A DNA stretch of 64,000 nucleotides from Gemmatimonadales bacterium. GTDB taxonomy: Bacteria; Gemmatimonadota; Gemmatimonadetes; Gemmatimonadales; GWC2-71-9. Where the stretch lies: assembly GCA_036265815.1 (NCBI GenBank), contig DATAOI010000044.1, positions 177,013-241,012 on the forward strand, read 5' to 3'. Positions 37,204 to 46,122 of this stretch are shown here, piece by piece. Every line of letters begins with the position of its first letter. The stretch's first letter is position 1. Both the position numbers and the translations under genes were made by a program. The notes beneath the pieces were generated by a model. The model saw nothing but the letters and a program-made list of their open reading frames with translations, searched no databases and had not been told where the DNA came from.

Positions 37204-38514
37204 CTACGGCCTGGCTCCCGCCGGCGGGACACCCGGGTCCTGTCCCATCAGCGCCCGCTCTCCGCTCGGGCCGTACGCTGGTGGGGCGGTGCAGCCCAGC
37301 GGTTCCGAGTCCGGCAGTTGCGCCTTCCGGTCGAGCCAGAGCCCATACACCTCGCGCGCCGCACCCAGTCGGTCCACGGTAAAGACGCTCAGGCGCGGCC
37401 GCCCGGTGTCGGCCGCGATGTCGAGCCGCATGAAGCCGCTTGCGCGCATCGCCAGCACGGTGCTGGGACGGCGGGTGACCGGACCCGTGTGCCCGTAGAC
37501 GCCGCCCCCGCTGACCACGGAATAGCGCCCGCCTCCGCCTCGAAAGACCTGCAGGCCATGGTCGTGTCCCGCCGCAAACAGCAGGGGACGGTGTGCCGCG
37601 AATGCGCTGTCGAAGCTCGCTCGCATCCGGCAGTTGACGATGCTGGAGAGATCCTGCGGCGAATACCCGGCGTCCCGGCTCCGCGGAACCAGCGATCCGA
37701 GACCCGGAAAGGGAATCAGCAGCCACCGCCGCACGGCGGTGAGCGGGAACAGGTGCTGCTTCCAGTCGAAGAACCCGCCGTGCTCGCCTCCGCTGAGCAT
37801 CGGGTGATGCGCCATGACCACCACGTCGCGATCACCCGCCGTATTGAGCGCGGCCGCGATCGAGTCCTCCACCTCCTTCTCGGTGCCGGCCCGGGGACAC
37901 TCGCGCTGGCCCGGCCGCGGGTGCTGCCGCGGATGCAGCCACCATTGCGTATCCAGCACCAGGAGCCGGAGGTGGCGCCCGAGGTCACGGACCGCGGGCC
38001 CGGGACACGCCCGTCGGGGAAGGAGCTCGACCCCCGAGTCGGCATATGCCTGGGAATACCCCGCGGCGCGCGAGAAGCTGTCGACCTGGGCGCGGATGAA
38101 CTCCTCCTGCGCGATGATCGACGCCTCACCGCCGCTGGTGTGCTTGGCCCAATCATGGTTGCCGGGGAGGAAGATGCCGGGGATCTGCCGTCGGAGGAGC
38201 ACGTCCAGCTGGTCGCGCAGCCGCCGCTCGTCCTGGCGCCGCCTTGGCGAGCCGGTGGGCGCCATGCCGCGGGGGTACACGTTGTCGCCCAGGAAGACCA
38301 CGAAGCTCCTGGCGGGATCCACCGCGATCTCCCGCGCCAGCGCGGCGAGCACTGGCTCGCCGCCGGGAGCCGGCTTGCCGGCGTCGCCGATCAGGAAGAG
38401 CCGGGTCTCCAGCTTCTGCGGCGTGCGTGGGGAGACCGGTTGCTCGACCGGGCGTACCTGGGTGGCGCAGCTCAGCACGCACAACGACGAGACGACCGCC
38501 AGCAGGCTCCTCAT
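37204..38514 (-). CDS. Calcineurin-like metallophosphoesterase lipoprotein
   Basis: 436 residues. The lipobox VVSSLCVLSCAT predicts a lipid anchor. The metal motifs are in order: LIGDAGKPAPGG (variant of GDxH), VVFLGDNVYPRG, FLPGNHDWAK, VVMAHHPML and FAAGHDHGLQVF. It resembles tartrate-resistant acid phosphatase-like enzymes. Substrate is unknown. The operon includes polyphosphate kinase, so an extracytoplasmic polyphosphate or phospholipid target is possible. It overlaps the preceding gene by four bases. Confidence 0.82.
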   Translation of the reverse strand: MRSLLAVVSSLCVLSCATQVRPVEQPVSPRTPQKLETRLFLIGDAGKPAPGGEPVLAALAREIAVDPARSFVVFLGDNVYPRGMAPTGSPRRRQDERRLRDQLDVLLRRQIPGIFLPGNHDWAKHTSGGEASIIAQEEFIRAQVDSFSRAAGYSQAYADSGVELLPRRACPGPAVRDLGRHLRLLVLDTQWWLHPRQHPRPGQRECPRAGTEKEVEDSIAAALNTAGDRDVVVMAHHPMLSGGEHGGFFDWKQHLFPLTAVRRWLLIPFPGLGSLVPRSRDAGYSPQDLSSIVNCRMRASFDSAFAAHRPLLFAAGHDHGLQVFRGGGGRYSVVSGGGVYGHTGPVTRRPSTVLAMRASGFMRLDIAADTGRPRLSVFTVDRLGAAREVYGLWLDRKAQLPDSEPLGCTAPPAYGPSGERALMGQDPGVPPAGARP

Positions 38515-39413
38515 GGCCGGTAGGCGTACGCCGTCAGCGTGGGCCGCCCGCCCGCCGCTTCGTCGCTGATCAGCAGGGTGCGGTCCGCATCGAACGCCAG
38601 GCCCTCCGGCTGCCGGTGAAGCCTCGGTCTGAGCGTGCGCCCCGCGAGCAGCTCGCCGGCCGGCGAGATCTCGATGATCCTCCGCTGCGGCCCAGCCACC
38701 AGGACCAGGTCGCCCGATTCCGGTGCTATGGCGATGGCCGACCCGTGAAACTCATCGACGTCCGTCAGCCGCGCGATCCGGCGCTCCGGCAGCAGGAGCC
38801 GGGGGGCCGGGTCGAGTCGTCCGCTTTCGAGCGACCAGGCGAGCACCACGACCTGACGGTGCCAGGCTGCCCGATACGGATGCTTACACAGCAGGAGCAG
38901 CGAGCGGGACGAGGCGTCGTGGGTGAGTCCCTCGAGCTCACAGGCGCGGGCCAGCCCGGTATCGAAGGCCCGGAACGCGACCAGCTCGCCATCCTTGCCC
39001 TCGCGAAACTCGAGCAGGATCCCGTTGCTCGAGAGCAGGAAGAATCGCTCGCCGACGATCTGAATGTCCTCGAAGTCCCCCGTCACCACCCCGGGCTTGG
39101 GCCGCTTTCCCATGTACGGCGGGATGCCGGGTCCGGAGGCCAGGCCGAAGCGCTTGAGGATCTTCCCGGTCCGGGGATCCAGCTGCCAGATGACGCCTCT
39201 CTCGTCACCGTGCGCGAAGAGACGGCCATCGGGACTGAACGCGAGCCCGGAGATCTCTGCCAGCTCGCGCGGCAGGTCGACCCGCCACGCGGGCGGCTCG
39301 TCGAAGCGGTAGTGCGCGAGGGTCGGCTCGGCCACCGGACGCGGGGCGATGACCAGCGCGCAGACCGCCCATCGAGCCAGAATCCCGCGCCAGGCGCGCA
39401 TCGTTGCTGCCAT
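38511..39413 (-). CDS. SdiA-regulated-like beta-propeller protein
   Basis: 300 residues with a possible signal (ILARWAVCALVIAPRPV). The segments ELAEISGLAFSPDGRLFAHG, FEDIQIVGERFFLLSSNG, CELEGLTHDASSRSLLLLC and QPEGLAFDADRTLLISDE recur with propeller spacing and match the SdiA-regulated / phytase-like esterase group. The family is predicted to be extracytoplasmic, but its function is not established. It sits between the kinase-like barrel protein (five-base gap) and the metallophosphoesterase (four-base overlap). Confidence 0.68.
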   Translation of the reverse strand: MAATMRAWRGILARWAVCALVIAPRPVAEPTLAHYRFDEPPAWRVDLPRELAEISGLAFSPDGRLFAHGDERGVIWQLDPRTGKILKRFGLASGPGIPPYMGKRPKPGVVTGDFEDIQIVGERFFLLSSNGILLEFREGKDGELVAFRAFDTGLARACELEGLTHDASSRSLLLLCKHPYRAAWHRQVVVLAWSLESGRLDPAPRLLLPERRIARLTDVDEFHGSAIAIAPESGDLVLVAGPQRRIIEISPAGELLAGRTLRPRLHRQPEGLAFDADRTLLISDEAAGGRPTLTAYAYRP

Positions 39414-39418
39414 CCGGG

Positions 39419-41995
39419 TCAGTAGCCGAACCCCGCTCTCAGGTAGAGCGCGGTGCGATCGTCGCCCCGGGCCACCGCGACGGTGATGGTGTTGGCCGGA
39501 TCCAGAAAGGCGAACCAGAGACCTCCTCCCACTCCGCTGTGCCAGGTGTCCGACGACTCGCCCTCGAGATAGACCCGCCCCACATCGGCCAGGCCGAAGA
39601 CGCCGAAGTCGCCGGGAAGCACGAAGAAGAAGCGGGCCAGCCGGAGCCGCAGCTCCGCATTGCCGTACAGCGCCGCGTCACCCGCGTAGCGCTGCTCCCG
39701 CAGCCCCCGCACCGTCGCGGCCCCGCCCACGAAGGCCGACTCGAAGAACGGAAAGGTGCCCCAGACCTTCTTGCCTCCCGCGCGCAGCGCCAGCGTCGGG
39801 CCGAAGCTGGTGTGCGGCGTGAGGTAGGTCCCCACCTCGCCGTGCACCTCGCCGAACGTCTCCTCCACGTCCCAGATGGCGGGATAGATGCTGCCGCCGG
39901 CCGCGACCTGGACCCCGCGCGTGGCAGCGGCGTCGCGGTCCCGGCTGTCCCACTCCAGCCCCGCCGCGGCACCGAGCTCTCCGAACCTACCGACGCCGTA
40001 CGGTTGAAGCAGACTGATGAACCGGCCGCTCCCCAGCTCGGTGTGGACGTACTTGAGCCGCGGTCCGACGGTGAATGTCCCCTGACTGCCCACCGGGAAG
40101 CTGACCGACGGCTCGACCAGGTACTGCTGCTGCGGGATGCGGTAGAATGAGTCGGCACCGACTCGCGGCGTCTCGTTCCCGAATCCGAAGAAGCGGACCA
40201 CCTCGATCCCTGAGGCCCGGAGGAACAGGTTGCTGCGCACCCGCGAGTTCACCCGGCGGAACTCGCCGTTGAGCTCGGCGCGGAACGCCTGCGCGCCGGT
40301 GGCGTAGCCCACCCGCGCGCCGATCTTGGAGCGGTAGGGACTCTTGCGGAAGCCGAAGTCGTAGCGGACCAGTCCGCCGCCGAAGAAGAAGCCCACCTCG
40401 GGTCCCGAGCTCACCCAGGGCCTGAACCGCCAGAAGCCGCCCCAGTCCCTCGGCGGATACGGTGTCGAGTCGCTGAGCTCGAAGTCGCGGTAGGGCCGCC
40501 GGTCGAGCGGCACGTGGCGGCTCCCGGCCACTTGGTTTGCGCCCCGCGAGTCGTAGAACCGGGTGCGCCCGGCGCGGGAGGAGTCGACGACCCGGTCATC
40601 GCCGCCGCCGCCCATCACTCTGAGGAGCGGCGCTCCCCCCGCCGCACCGCCGATCAGCACGGTGTCGTCTCCGCCTTGCAGATAGAGGCGGACCTCCTTG
40701 GTGTCGGCCCGGTTGAAGCGGCGGTGATAGAGCGGAGCGCCACCCTGGTCCTTGGCGGCGTACACGTTCACGTCCAGGACCCCGTCAGCCGGATGGGTCA
40801 CCTCCACTCGCTCCGCCTTGTCGCTCCCATGCACCTCCACGTCGGACGCCAGCAGTCGGTAGAATCGGTGCGCCGCATCGCGCAGCCGGTCCCGCCTGCT
40901 CTTGAGGGCCCCCGCCAGCCATTGCTGATTCTTGGCGCGGAGCTCCGGCGGCAGCCGCTCGACGGCCTGATCGATCACGGGGTCGGTGAGCCGGCTCTGC
41001 AGCCCGGCGGCGATCGAGTCCCACGCCGGCCATTCGAGGCCGGTGAGCAGGCGGCGATCGACCGCTCTCGCGTTCCACGAGAGCCCGACCATGCTGGGGT
41101 AGGTGGGCGAGAACTCCACCAGCTGCGGGTAGGAGAGCCGGGCCAGACTCAGCAGCAGGCCATCGAACTTGGCGAACGCCTGGTCCCGGTCGCGGGGAAT
41201 CGGGGTCCACGGCAGACTGCCCCCGTGGCCCAGCCGGGCCCAGCGCCACTGGTCCTGGTGCCGGTCCCAGTCGCCCACGAAGAGATCGACCAGCCTGGCC
41301 TGGAGATAGGCCCGCTGGTCGACTCGCTCGTCCTGATCGTTCTCCAGCCGGTGGAAGAACTCCTCGGTGCTCACGATCTTCGACGCTCCCGCGAAGCCCG
41401 GCTCGTCGTCCTTCTCACCGGTCTGCCGCTCCTCGATCATCCCCAGCATCCGGGCGAACTCCGGCCGGAACTCGCCCAGCGCCGGGTCATCGGGAAGGAG
41501 GACCAGCCTGGGCTCGGAATGGAGCACGCCTGCCGCGTCGAGGATCGGACTCACCACCAGCGGCGCGGCCGGGTGGCCGGCGCTGATCTGATCCTGAAAG
41601 ATCCGTTGCGCCAGCGTCTTGCGGAGCTCCGGCGGGAGGAGTGGAGACGGGTCCTTGTCCACGGAGCGGAACTGGTACTCCCGTCCGTCGCCGCCCTTGA
41701 AGCGGAGCGATCGGGTCTGCTTCCCGCCCCCGCGCCTGGTGGGATGGAGCCCGCCCCCGAATCGCTCCAGATCGAGCACTTCCACCCGGAGCGGCGTCGC
41801 CCAGAGATCGCGGTAGTGCCGGCCGAAGAGCAGCGTGTGAAGCCCGCCCGCGCGATACCGCGCGTTCGGCGTGACCACCACCGTGTCCGACGAGCCCGGC
41901 CCCCCGGCTGCCGCATCCTGGCCGGCCAGCGCCGTTGCCCACGTCATGACGATGGGCGCCATGACCATGAACGCTGCCACGCCTCGCGTCCGCAT
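39419..41995 (-). CDS. Outer-membrane beta-barrel (surface antigen/BamA-like) with DWDRH kinase-like domain
   Basis: 858 residues. The ATG overlaps the ppk stop (TAATG). A signal (VAAFMVMAPIVMTWATALAG) comes first. Residues 50-350 hold a soluble domain with FKGGDGREYQFRSVDKD (about 99-115), VDLFVGDWDRHQDQWRWARL (about 236-255) and PIPRDRDQAFAKFDG (about 265-279). The spacing of a Lys region, DxDRH and a downstream RDRD resembles atypical kinases of the CotH/Fam20/HipA type, but I cannot confirm this. From about 520 to the C-terminal aromatic-Gly-Tyr the alternating beta pattern and AATRGVQVAAGG, GGAATVRGLREQRYAGD fit the Bac_surface_Ag barrel. It would place a modifying enzyme at the outer membrane. 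Confidence 0.72.
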   Translation of the reverse strand: MRTRGVAAFMVMAPIVMTWATALAGQDAAAGGPGSSDTVVVTPNARYRAGGLHTLLFGRHYRDLWATPLRVEVLDLERFGGGLHPTRRGGGKQTRSLRFKGGDGREYQFRSVDKDPSPLLPPELRKTLAQRIFQDQISAGHPAAPLVVSPILDAAGVLHSEPRLVLLPDDPALGEFRPEFARMLGMIEERQTGEKDDEPGFAGASKIVSTEEFFHRLENDQDERVDQRAYLQARLVDLFVGDWDRHQDQWRWARLGHGGSLPWTPIPRDRDQAFAKFDGLLLSLARLSYPQLVEFSPTYPSMVGLSWNARAVDRRLLTGLEWPAWDSIAAGLQSRLTDPVIDQAVERLPPELRAKNQQWLAGALKSRRDRLRDAAHRFYRLLASDVEVHGSDKAERVEVTHPADGVLDVNVYAAKDQGGAPLYHRRFNRADTKEVRLYLQGGDDTVLIGGAAGGAPLLRVMGGGGDDRVVDSSRAGRTRFYDSRGANQVAGSRHVPLDRRPYRDFELSDSTPYPPRDWGGFWRFRPWVSSGPEVGFFFGGGLVRYDFGFRKSPYRSKIGARVGYATGAQAFRAELNGEFRRVNSRVRSNLFLRASGIEVVRFFGFGNETPRVGADSFYRIPQQQYLVEPSVSFPVGSQGTFTVGPRLKYVHTELGSGRFISLLQPYGVGRFGELGAAAGLEWDSRDRDAAATRGVQVAAGGSIYPAIWDVEETFGEVHGEVGTYLTPHTSFGPTLALRAGGKKVWGTFPFFESAFVGGAATVRGLREQRYAGDAALYGNAELRLRLARFFFVLPGDFGVFGLADVGRVYLEGESSDTWHSGVGGGLWFAFLDPANTITVAVARGDDRTALYLRAGFGY

Positions 41996-44900
41996 TACCC
42001 GACCCATACGGTCTCCTCTTCCGCCGGCGTCCGCGCTCGAGCGAGCGCCCATCCCTGTGCCGTGGCGGGGTCGCCCACAGGGAGGCTCTGCTGTTGGTGA
42101 TATGTCCCGTCCGAGCCGAGCGCCCAGCCGGAGGGATCGGCCAGCTCGCGGGACAGGATCCGGTCGAGCCGTTGCCGGCAGGCCGGGTCGAGCACCGAGG
42201 TGACGACTTCGACTCGCCGCCGGAGGTTCCGGGACCGCCAGTCGGCGGAGCCGATCAGATACTCGTCCGCACCACCGTTACCGAAGTGATAGATCCGGGC
42301 GTGCTCGAGAAACCGTCCCACGAGAGCACGGACCCGGATGCGCTCCGAGAGCCCCGGCGCGCCGGGCTTGAGGGTGCAGATGCCGCGGACCACGAGGTCG
42401 ATCTCTACCCCGGCCCCCGAGGCGGCATACAGCGCGCGGATGATCTCGGGATCGTCGAGGCCGTTGAGCTTGGCCCGAATCCGCCCGCCGCTCCCGCTCC
42501 GGGCATGCCCCACCTCACGGGTGATCCGCTCCAGCAGGCCCGGCAGCAGGTGCTGCGGCGCCACCAGGAGCCGGCGGAGCGGTGCGGTCGGCGCGCGGGA
42601 AGTGCCGGTGAGCTGATTGAAGAAATCATTGAGATCGTCGGCCATCGCGGGGTCGGCCGACAGCAGCCCCAGGTCGGTGTAGACCCGGGCGGTTGCCGGG
42701 TTGTAGTTGCCGGTGCCCACGTGGACGTAGCGCCGGATCCCGTCCTCCTCCCGGCGGACGACGAGGGCCACCTTCGCGTGATTCTTGAGCCCCACCAGAC
42801 CGTACACCACCTGCGCACCGGCCTGCTCCAGCTGTTTCACCCAGCCGATGTTGCGGGCCTCCTCGAAGCTCGCCTTGAGCTCGATGAAGACCGCCACTTC
42901 CTTGCCCGCCTGGGCCGCCCTCACCAGCGCGTCCACCACCGGCGACCGCTCACCCGCGCGATAGAGCGTGACCTTCAATGCCAGGACCGCCGGGTCCCCG
43001 GCGGCCTGCTCCAGGACGCGAAGCACGGTGGCGGAGAAGTCCTCGTAGGGGTGATGGACCAGGAGGTCGCGCTCGCGGAGCCGGCCCCAGAGTGAGGCCT
43101 CGGAGCGCAGCGGATCGCCGGGCACGAATGAAGGAAAGCTTCCGCCGGCCACCGGCAGTGCCGCGAGCTGGCGGAGGTCGCCCGGCGCCATGAACCCGTC
43201 GAGCTCGTGAACCACGAGCCCGCCGAGCGGCGCCGCGCCATGACCCCCCTCGAAACGGAGCTCCTGCGCCAGCATCTCCCGCAACATGGTCGACGCGCCC
43301 CGCTGGATCTCCAGCCGCACCACCGGATTGAGCGCCCGCTGCGCGAGGTCCTCCTCGATGGCCTGGAGCAGATCGCCGGCGCCGACTTCATCCAGGCCGA
43401 AGTCGCCCTTCCGGGTCACCCGGAAAAGCGCGGACTCCTCCACGATCCGGCCGGGATACAGCAACGAGAGATTGGCCCGGACGATCTCCTCCACCTGCAC
43501 CAGATCGCGCCCGGTGGACAGCGCCAGGAACCGGGGCAGTGCCGCGGGAAGCTTCAGGTAGGCGAAATGGGTCGGGCCGGTCCCCTGGCCCTGGAGGATG
43601 ATCGCGAGCGAGAGGGTGAGCGCGGGAATGATCGGGAACGGATGCCCCGGACTGACGGTGATGGCGCGAGGCGTGAGGATGGGGAAGACGTCCTGGCGGA
43701 ACCGCTGCCGGAGCGATTCCCGGTCGCCCGCGTCCAGGTCGGCCAACTGCCGGATCCGGTAGCCCTCTCCGGCAAGCCGGGCGAGGCAATCCGCGATGCA
43801 CTGCTGCTGGCGGCGGAGCAGGTCCGCTACCCGGGCCGCGTCCACCTCGCGCCCGATTCCCATGTAGAACTCATCCAGGTTCGCACTCAGGATCGAGAGG
43901 TAGCGCAGCCGCTCCAGCAGCGGAGTGCGCACATCCTCGGCGAGCGCCAGAACCCGGGCGTCGAATTCGAGGAGGCTCCGGTGGGGGTCGAGCAGATCCC
44001 TGGAGTCCGGCGCCGGCTCCGCCTCCGCCGGGGGCGACTCCTGGACGCCATCGGCGGCGTCCCACTCCGGGAACAGCGCCGAGCGGCCGGCGACGGCCAG
44101 CGCCGCGAGCGTCGCGGGATGACGGAGCATGGACGTCCGCACCCGTTGAGCCAGATCGGCCACTGGGACCCACTCGAGAGTCTCTCCCCGCGCCGGCCTC
44201 GCCCCCCGGCGGAGGCGGCGCACCAGCCACACCTCGACGCTCGGCCGGTCGAGCGAGGGCGGGACGACGCCGAGCGAGCTGATCTCACCCACCTGAGTTC
44301 CGAACCATTCGGCCAGGCCATGGCGAACCGCCTGCTCGCCCGCGCCGTCGCTGGTGGGAAGCCGCTCACCATCGCCCTCGCGCACCAGCGCGACCCGACC
44401 CTCGTCGAGCACGATCAGCGCGACTGAGCGGCCCGAGTCCAGGTCGCGGATCACGGTCTCACGATCCATCTGGCGGAGCAGGCCCCGTGCGCGTGCCAGC
44501 TTGGTCTGCAGGATCGGCCGGAGCCCTTCCACCCGCTCGAGCTCGCGAGCCACCTGCTCCAGGCTGGGGCCGCCGGGGGAGAGCCGCCGGACCTTGAGCT
44601 CACGGAACTCGCGGGTGAGTCGTCCCTTCCGCACGGTCACCCGGTCGTAGAGGAACCCGAAACGCCCCGGCAGACGCCAGGCGCGGGAGCCGGTGCGGAT
44701 CACCCGCTCGATCCCCAGCTCCAGCCGGGACTCGAGCCGCGCCGGATCGACCACCTCCCGGAGACGAGAGGCCGGCTCGCTGTCGCCGCTCAGAATGGCG
44801 GGGATATCGTCACCGCGAACCTCCGCCTCGAGCAGCTCGCCTGGCGCGGACACCGGAACGTCGGGCTGCCCGATGCCCAGGGCGATGCTGCGCCGGTCGT

Positions 44901-45093
44901 CACCGCCGGAGCGGATCCGGCAGGAGATCCCGCGGCGAGCAAGCTGGTTGTCGGGAGTGTCCAGGTACACGTCGCGGTAGAGACTCCATTCGGTCTTCCG
45001 CACGATCAGCCCGTGGGGCAGCGGGCCGGTCACCAATCTGGCGAACAACTCGGCCGTCGGCAGGTCGCAGCGGAACTCGGGAAGCCGAGGCAT
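41995..45093 (-). CDS. ppk1: CYTH - Nudix-like - polyphosphate kinase 1 fusion
   Basis: 1032 residues. Residues 1-205 form a CYTH/VTC-like domain (WSLYRDVYLDTPDNQLARRG, RIRSGG, REFRELKVRRL). About 210-340 looks Nudix-like (SVALIVLDEGRVALVREGD, LEWVPVADLA) without a full Nudix box. From 367 a complete PPK1 follows: LLDPHRSLLEFDARVLALAE, ILSANLDEFYMGIGR, LKVTLYRAGERSPVVDAL, the autophosphorylated His in LKNHAKVALV, VGTGNYNPATARVYTDLGLL, LEHARIYHFGNGG and IGSADWRSRNLRRRVEV. PPK1 makes polyphosphate from ATP. Ordinary PPK1 is about 680-720 residues, so the first 366 are an addition. The start is MPRLPEF; a longer frame upstream overlaps the kinase gene. Confidence 0.88.
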   Translation of the reverse strand: MPRLPEFRCDLPTAELFARLVTGPLPHGLIVRKTEWSLYRDVYLDTPDNQLARRGISCRIRSGGDDRRSIALGIGQPDVPVSAPGELLEAEVRGDDIPAILSGDSEPASRLREVVDPARLESRLELGIERVIRTGSRAWRLPGRFGFLYDRVTVRKGRLTREFRELKVRRLSPGGPSLEQVARELERVEGLRPILQTKLARARGLLRQMDRETVIRDLDSGRSVALIVLDEGRVALVREGDGERLPTSDGAGEQAVRHGLAEWFGTQVGEISSLGVVPPSLDRPSVEVWLVRRLRRGARPARGETLEWVPVADLAQRVRTSMLRHPATLAALAVAGRSALFPEWDAADGVQESPPAEAEPAPDSRDLLDPHRSLLEFDARVLALAEDVRTPLLERLRYLSILSANLDEFYMGIGREVDAARVADLLRRQQQCIADCLARLAGEGYRIRQLADLDAGDRESLRQRFRQDVFPILTPRAITVSPGHPFPIIPALTLSLAIILQGQGTGPTHFAYLKLPAALPRFLALSTGRDLVQVEEIVRANLSLLYPGRIVEESALFRVTRKGDFGLDEVGAGDLLQAIEEDLAQRALNPVVRLEIQRGASTMLREMLAQELRFEGGHGAAPLGGLVVHELDGFMAPGDLRQLAALPVAGGSFPSFVPGDPLRSEASLWGRLRERDLLVHHPYEDFSATVLRVLEQAAGDPAVLALKVTLYRAGERSPVVDALVRAAQAGKEVAVFIELKASFEEARNIGWVKQLEQAGAQVVYGLVGLKNHAKVALVVRREEDGIRRYVHVGTGNYNPATARVYTDLGLLSADPAMADDLNDFFNQLTGTSRAPTAPLRRLLVAPQHLLPGLLERITREVGHARSGSGGRIRAKLNGLDDPEIIRALYAASGAGVEIDLVVRGICTLKPGAPGLSERIRVRALVGRFLEHARIYHFGNGGADEYLIGSADWRSRNLRRRVEVVTSVLDPACRQRLDRILSRELADPSGWALGSDGTYHQQQSLPVGDPATAQGWALARARTPAEEETVWVG

Positions 45094-45098
45094 GAGGG

Positions 45099-46115
45099 TC
45101 AGCGGGACAGCCCGTTGGCCAGGGCGGGCCAGAGGCGGAGGACCGCGAGTACCAGCAGGGCGATCAGCGCGGCTGCCACCAGCCACCGGCCCCAGGCAGG
45201 GGCCGTCGAAGCCTCTGTCCCGGGCAGCGCATCCCAGAGTGGCTGCACCTCGTCGGGTGGGGTGAGCAGCCGGAGCGGCTCTCCCATGGCGGTGCGCAAG
45301 TCGGCCGCGAGCTCACCGGCGGTCTGATAGCGCTCCTCGACTCGCTTGGCCAGGGCTCGGGACACGACGTTCACGACCGCCGGTGGGACCTCGGGCCGGA
45401 GCTGGGTCACCGGCCTGGGCGCGGCGGACGCCTGTTTGGACAACACCTCTTTGAGGTTGGCACCGCCGAAGGCCATCTGGCCGGTGAGCATCTCGTAGAG
45501 CACGCAGCCGGTGCTGTAGATATCGCTCCGGGCATCGCCGGTGGTGGCGCCGAGCGCCTGCTCCGGGCTCATGTACGACGCGGTTCCGATCGGCAGGCCC
45601 CGCGCCGTGAGCGTGTTCCCTCCGGCGAGCCCGATCGCGCGGGCGATGCCGAAATCGGACATCACGGCGTGGCCGTTGGAGAGCAGGATGTTCTCCGGCT
45701 TCACGTCCCGATGGATGATGCCGCGGCGGTGGGCATAGTCCAGCGCCTCCGTCACCTCCCGCGCGAGATAGAGCGCCTCCGAGACCGGGAGCTGCTCGGC
45801 CAGGAGCCGCTCCCGGAGCGTCTCGCCTTCGACGAACGGCATCACCGAGTAGAGCAGGCCGGCGGCCTCGCCCGAGTCGATGAGCGGCAGGATGTTGGGG
45901 TGCTGCAGTTGGGCGGTGATGCGGACCTCGCGGAGGAAACGCTCGGTGGCAACCGACGTGGCGACGTCCGGGCTCAGGACCTTGATGGCGACCTGGCGGC
46001 CCAGCTTGCGGTCGCGGGCCAGGAAGACGATGGCCATCCCGCCGCGGCCGACCTCCCGCTCCACCGCATACCGGTCGCGCAGCGCGCTTCGGAGAACGTC
46101 CACCAGCTCGCTCAT
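45099..46115 (-). CDS. Membrane-anchored Ser/Thr protein kinase
   Basis: 338 residues. GRGGMAIVFLA is the glycine loop and VAIKVL the ATP lysine. HRDVKPENILL and SDFGIA are the catalytic and metal loops, and GTASYMSPEQ is the activation segment. A single membrane helix lies at the end (WLVAAALIALLVLAVLRLW), leaving only a few residues outside. It begins at MSELVDVLRSAL. It is five bases upstream of the CYTH-PPK1 gene and eight after the DUF4956 gene, so it probably phosphorylates a protein of this operon. Confidence 0.88.
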   Translation of the reverse strand: MSELVDVLRSALRDRYAVEREVGRGGMAIVFLARDRKLGRQVAIKVLSPDVATSVATERFLREVRITAQLQHPNILPLIDSGEAAGLLYSVMPFVEGETLRERLLAEQLPVSEALYLAREVTEALDYAHRRGIIHRDVKPENILLSNGHAVMSDFGIARAIGLAGGNTLTARGLPIGTASYMSPEQALGATTGDARSDIYSTGCVLYEMLTGQMAFGGANLKEVLSKQASAAPRPVTQLRPEVPPAVVNVVSRALAKRVEERYQTAGELAADLRTAMGEPLRLLTPPDEVQPLWDALPGTEASTAPAWGRWLVAAALIALLVLAVLRLWPALANGLSR

Positions 46116-46122
46116 GAATCGA

